Part shown: one piece after another, positions 60,859 through 64,000 of the stretch | Layout of the letters: each line of letters opens with the position of its first letter | How positions within the stretch are numbered: the first letter of the stretch is position 1 | Assembly (NCBI RefSeq): GCF_008033445.1 | Contig: NZ_VNKO01000001.1 | Span: 186,001 to 250,000 of the forward strand | From: Vulcaniibacterium gelatinicum | GTDB lineage: Bacteria; Pseudomonadota; Gammaproteobacteria; Xanthomonadales; Xanthomonadaceae | Direction: 5' to 3' | DNA length: 64,000 nt | Notes under the pieces: generated by a model | Told to the model about the DNA's origin: nothing | Seen by the model: the letters and a program-made list of their open reading frames with translations, nothing else | Database searches by the model: none | Program-made: the position numbers and the translations under genes

Positions 60859-62220
60859 GTGGCCGCCCCCCCTCCCGCCCCGGACGACGGAACCGCCCGC
60901 GTGCTGGAACTGCTGATCGTCGCCGCCCTGATCGCGCTGAACGGCTTCTTCGCGATGTCGGAGATGGCCCTGGTGACCGCGCGCAAGTCGCGCCTGCGGC
61001 AGATGGCGCCGCACAGCCGCGGGGCGCGGCGGGCGCTGGCGCTGGCCGAGCACCCGGACAACCTGCTGTCCACGGTCCAGGTCGGCATCACCCTGATCGG
61101 CGTGCTCACCGGCGTGTTCGGCGGCGAGTCCATCGGCCTGATGATCGCCGGCTGGCTGGACGGCCTGCTGCCGGACGCGCGCGAATACGCCGCGCCGATC
61201 GGCATCGGCACCGCGGTCGGGCTGATCACCGCCGGTTCGGTGATCTTCGGCGAGCTGATCCCCAAGCGCCTGGCGCTGACCAATCCCGAGCGCATCGCGG
61301 TGGCGGTGGCGCTGCCGCTGGACGCGCTCGCCCGCGCCGCCACCCCGATGGTGCGCGCCCTCGGCGCGATCAACCGCGGCGTGCTCGGCCTGCTCGGGAT
61401 CCGCGACGACGCCCGCAGCGCGATCACCGAGGAGGAGATCCGGCTGCTGGTGAGCGAAGGCCACGAGCAGGGCGTGATCGACGCCGACGAGCGCGACATG
61501 ATGAACCGGGTGCTGCGCCTGGGCGACCGCACCGCCGAGAGCCTGATGACCCCGCGCACGCGCATCGTCTGGCTGGACGCGGCGGCAAGCTTCGAGGAGA
61601 ACCTGGCGGTGATGCGCGCAACGCCCTATTCGCGCTATCCGGTCTATCGCGGCAGCGACAGCGACGTGCTCGGGGTCCTGGAGGTGAAGTCGCTGCTCGA
61701 CCGCCTCGACGAGCGCGCGCCGGAGCTGTTCCGCTCGCTGCGCCCGGTGGTGTTCGTGTCCGAGTCCACCCACGCGATGAAGCTGCTGGAGATCTTCCGC
61801 GAGGAGCAGCAGTCGCTGGCGCTGGTGGTGGACGAATACGGCGAGATCCAGGGCCTGGTCACCGTCAGCGACCTGCTGAGCGCGGTGCTCGGCCGGCACG
61901 GCGGCGAACCGGCCGAGGCCGAGGCCGCGGTGGTGGAGCGCGACGACGGCTCGCTGCTGGTGGACGGCGGGCTGCACCTGGACGAACTGCGCGAACTGCT
62001 CGGCGGCGGCGCCTTGCCCGGCGAGGACGAGCACGACTACCACACCGCGGCGGGCATGGCGATCGCGTGGTTCGGGCGCATCCCCAATCCGGGCGAGAGT
62101 TTCGAATGGCAGGGCTGGCGGATCGAGGTGGTGGATCTCGACGGGCCACGGGTGGACAAGCTGCTGCTGCAGCGGGTGCCGGCCGCGGGCAACGCGGAGG
62201 ACGCTGGCGAAGATGGCTGA
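60859..62220 (+). CDS. CNNM/CorC-type (HlyC family) membrane protein with CBS domains
   Basis: The 453-residue protein has a DUF21 membrane domain (ALNGFFAMSEMALVTARKSRLR, VGITLIGVLTGVFGG, FGELIPKRLAL), two CBS domains (TPRTRIVWLD...RYPVYRG...DVLGVLEVKSLL and LVVDEYGEIQGLVTVSDLL), and a CorC/HlyC C-terminal domain. Members export Mg2+/Co2+ or, as CNNM/MpfA types, confer Mg tolerance. Start is GTG 60859; GTG 60901 is also possible and would remove only a Pro/Ala stretch. Overlaps exoD-like gene by 8 bases. Confidence 0.93.
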   Translation: MAAPPPAPDDGTARVLELLIVAALIALNGFFAMSEMALVTARKSRLRQMAPHSRGARRALALAEHPDNLLSTVQVGITLIGVLTGVFGGESIGLMIAGWLDGLLPDAREYAAPIGIGTAVGLITAGSVIFGELIPKRLALTNPERIAVAVALPLDALARAATPMVRALGAINRGVLGLLGIRDDARSAITEEEIRLLVSEGHEQGVIDADERDMMNRVLRLGDRTAESLMTPRTRIVWLDAAASFEENLAVMRATPYSRYPVYRGSDSDVLGVLEVKSLLDRLDERAPELFRSLRPVVFVSESTHAMKLLEIFREEQQSLALVVDEYGEIQGLVTVSDLLSAVLGRHGGEPAEAEAAVVERDDGSLLVDGGLHLDELRELLGGGALPGEDEHDYHTAAGMAIAWFGRIPNPGESFEWQGWRIEVVDLDGPRVDKLLLQRVPAAGNAEDAGEDG

Positions 62221-62845
62221 TTCCCGCCGCCCGCGCCTGTCGCGCGAAGCCGGCCTGCGCGCGATCCTGGACCACTTCGCAGTCGGGGACCCCAACGAGC
62301 TGCTGCCCCTGCGCGAACTGATGGCGGGGCTGGGACGGCGCGCGTTCGGGATGCTGCTGTTCGTCGCGGTGCTGCCCGCCTTCATCCCGATCCCGGTCGG
62401 CGGGGCGATCGCGGGACCGCTGGTGATGCTGATCGGGGTGCAGTTGCTGGCGCTGCGGCGACGGCCGTGGCTGCCGCAATCGCTGGCGCGGCGCGGGCCG
62501 CACCGGCACGCACTGGCGCGTTTCGAGAGCAAGCTCGGGCCGGTGCTGCGCCGGCTCGAGCGGGTGGTGCGGCCGCGCCTGCCGCGGCTGCTCGACACCC
62601 GCGCCGCGACCGTGTTCACCGGGGTGTTGCTGGTGGTGCTCGGGCTGCTGCTGTCGCTGCCGATCCCGCTCACCAACTACCTGTTCGGCGGTCTGCTGCT
62701 GCTCTACGCGCTGGCCCTGATCGAGCGCGACGGCGCGCTGATGTTGGTCGCGTGGACCGGCGGCGCAGCCGCGGTGGTCGTGTTCGGCGTGCTCTCTGGT
62801 AGCCTGGCCCTGTACGCGCAGTCGCTGCTCGACCGCCTGATCTGA
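62213..62845 (+). CDS. ExoD-family membrane protein
   Basis: The 210-residue product matches the ExoD family: an opening helix, LRELMAGLGRRAFGMLLFVAVLPAFIPIP and GGAIAGPLVMLIGVQLLALRRRPWLP, then two more membrane helices near the C-terminus. Rhizobial ExoD affects exopolysaccharide and alkali tolerance. A direct role has not been shown. It overlaps the CNNM gene by eight bases, so they are probably co-translated. Confidence 0.9.
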   Translation: MADSRRPRLSREAGLRAILDHFAVGDPNELLPLRELMAGLGRRAFGMLLFVAVLPAFIPIPVGGAIAGPLVMLIGVQLLALRRRPWLPQSLARRGPHRHALARFESKLGPVLRRLERVVRPRLPRLLDTRAATVFTGVLLVVLGLLLSLPIPLTNYLFGGLLLLYALALIERDGALMLVAWTGGAAAVVVFGVLSGSLALYAQSLLDRLI

Positions 62846-62874
62846 ATCGTTCCCATCATGCGGTGCGCGTTCCG

Positions 62875-62946
62875 TCGCTTCGGGCGGGATGCGGCGGTGC
62901 ATGCGTGTCTTCGTCGCTTCGGGCTGGGGCGCCGGCATGCCCGGGA
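62875..62946 (+). repeat. dispersed repeat, copies 2 and 3
   Basis: TCGCTTCGGGCT then GGGGCGCCGGCATGCCCGGG at 62914-62946 repeats the element at 57248-57279, and a diverged copy starting TCGCTTCGGGCGGGATGCGG occupies 62875-62904 just before it. The two copies lie in the 182-base gap after the ExoD-like gene. The remaining gap has no gene or terminator I can identify. Confidence 0.5.
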
Positions 62947-63027
62947 CGACCATGCTTCCCGCAATCGAACCAGCCCCAGACTCAAGCCGATCACACCGCC
63001 CGCCCTACCGCCAGCGGTGAAGGCGAC

Positions 63028-64000
63028 TCAGCCGAGCAGCATCTGGAAGTCCTGCGCGTTGATCGGGTGGCCGAGCCAGTAGCCCTGGGCCAGGTCGCAG
63101 CCGCGCTCGCGCAGGATCGCGTACTGCCCTTCCTTCTCCACACCCTCGGCGATCACCGTGATCCCCAGCGAATGCGCCATCGCGATGATCGCGGTGGTCA
63201 GCGCCAGATCGTCCGGATCGCGCAGCACGTCGGCGATGAAGCTGCGGTCTATCTTGACCCCGTCCACCGGCACCCGCCGCAGATGGCTCAGCCCGGAGAA
63301 CCCGGTGCCGAAATCATCGAGCCACACCTTCACCCCGGCCTCGCGCAACTGCGCCAACAGCCCGCGCACATGCAGCTCGTCGCCGATCACCGCGGTCTCG
63401 GTCAGCTCCAGGTGCAGGCAGTCCGCCGGCAATCCCGTCTCGCGCAGGCAGCCCTGCACCAGCTTCGGCAGATCGGTGTTGCGCAACTGGCGCGGCGAGA
63501 CGTTGACCGACACGAACAGCTCGTGCGCCCGCGGGTAGTCGCGGCGCCAGCGGATCGCGTCCTCGCAGGCCGCGCGCAGCGCCTGCGGCCCCAGCACCTC
63601 GATCAGCCCGCTCTGCTCGGCCACGTCGATGAACACCGACGGCGCGATCATGCCGTGTTCGGGATGGCGCCAGCGCAGCAGCGCCTCGGCCCCGACCAGG
63701 GCCCCGTCGGACAGCCGGTACACCGGCTGGTAGGCCAGGCTCAGCTCGCCGCGGTCCCAGGCCCCGCGCAGGTCCTGCTCCATGCGCACCCGCCGCTCCA
63801 CCGCCTGGTCCATCGCCCGGCTGTAGAAGCGGTAGCAGTTCTTGCCGGCAACCTTCGCCTGGTACATGGCGATATCGCCGTTCTTCATCAGCATCGTCGA
63901 GCTGGAAGCGTCCTCCGGGAACAGGGTGATGCCGATCGAGGTGCCGAGGAACACCTGCCGGTCGTGGACCACGATCGGCCGGCTGAGTTCGGCCACCAGG
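63028..64000 (-). CDS. GGDEF-EAL cyclic-di-GMP signalling protein (N-terminal part outside window)
   Basis: The visible C-terminal part of about 324 residues holds the last third of a GGDEF domain (TLFPEDASSSTMLMKNGDIAMYQAK) and a complete EAL phosphodiesterase domain. EAL motifs: EALLRW, ELTE in LELTETAV, DDFGTG, KIDRSFI, EGVE and QGYWLGHP, all catalytic residues preserved. It should degrade c-di-GMP to pGpG. The GG(D/E)EF active-site loop is beyond the window edge, so whether the cyclase half is active cannot be told. Sensors upstream are also unseen. Confidence 0.94.
   Translation of the reverse strand, partial: LVAELSRPIVVHDRQVFLGTSIGITLFPEDASSSTMLMKNGDIAMYQAKVAGKNCYRFYSRAMDQAVERRVRMEQDLRGAWDRGELSLAYQPVYRLSDGALVGAEALLRWRHPEHGMIAPSVFIDVAEQSGLIEVLGPQALRAACEDAIRWRRDYPRAHELFVSVNVSPRQLRNTDLPKLVQGCLRETGLPADCLHLELTETAVIGDELHVRGLLAQLREAGVKVWLDDFGTGFSGLSHLRRVPVDGVKIDRSFIADVLRDPDDLALTTAIIAMAHSLGITVIAEGVEKEGQYAILRERGCDLAQGYWLGHPINAQDFQMLLG

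Overview
The window is chromosomal DNA of a high-GC gammaproteobacterium. Codon third positions are almost all G or C, and the core gene order (fabZ-lpxA-lpxB-rnhB, dnaE-accA-tilS, maf-rng-yhdP-tldD, leuS-lptE-holA-nadD-rsfS) is gammaproteobacterial. Paired M13 peptidases, a DUF885 peptidase, CHASE2/M48, CadC-TPR and GT41 genes point to the Xanthomonadaceae/Lysobacteraceae (Lysobacter/Luteimonas-like). That placement is inferred from gene content; no search was run. The sequence is densely coding. No gene-free stretch exceeds about 280 bases, and I see no rRNA, tRNA, CRISPR array, insertion sequence or phage gene.

Layout. 1-2893: lipid A and fatty-acid genes fabZ (cut by the window edge), lpxA, lpxB and rnhB, all touching or overlapping. 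2895-7141: an accessory block splitting the usual rnhB-dnaE junction, with a membrane CadC-type regulator carrying TPRs, a 92-residue duplicated protein, and a divergent pair of YkvA-like paralogues. 7232-14365: dnaE, accA, tilS, xseB, ispA. 14381-18455: a CHASE2 membrane protein translationally coupled to an SH3-M48 protease, then two DUF4870 membrane proteins on the opposite strand. 18538-27828: pmbA, yjgA/darP, tldD, yhdP, rng, maf, which brings both halves of the TldD/PmbA protease close together. 27972-29599: a SIMPL protein and a TonB-like protein. 29708-37514: rlmH, a TPR-GT41 glycosyltransferase on the opposite strand, rsfS, nadD, holA, lptE, leuS.

37690-44818: exported amidohydrolase with a coupled SemiSWEET, a DUF998 membrane protein, a thioredoxin-TPR (CnoX-like) protein, a DUF4442 protein, a membrane Ser/Thr kinase fused to an FGE-sulfatase-type domain, a DUF502 protein and a YhhQ-type transporter. 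44904-49687: DUF885 peptidase, then an ECF sigma/FecR pair divergent from an exported intradiol dioxygenase coupled to a cytochrome b561. 49783-52791: RhlE-like helicase and a beta-CASP nuclease. 52983-57214: two M13 metallopeptidases. 57364-64000: rhomboid protease, Atl-like protein, a 136-residue orphan, Pit transporter with its DUF47 partner, a CNNM/CorC-type protein with ExoD, and the C-terminal part of a GGDEF-EAL protein.

Most genes are housekeeping and pack into operons with 1-14 base overlaps. The best candidates for undescribed biology are the rnhB-dnaE accessory block, the CHASE2/M48 couple, the kinase-FGE fusion, and the ECF/FecR plus exported dioxygenase/b561 module. Several genes have a TANNNT hexamer only 6-8 bases before their ATG, which suggests leaderless or near-leaderless transcripts.
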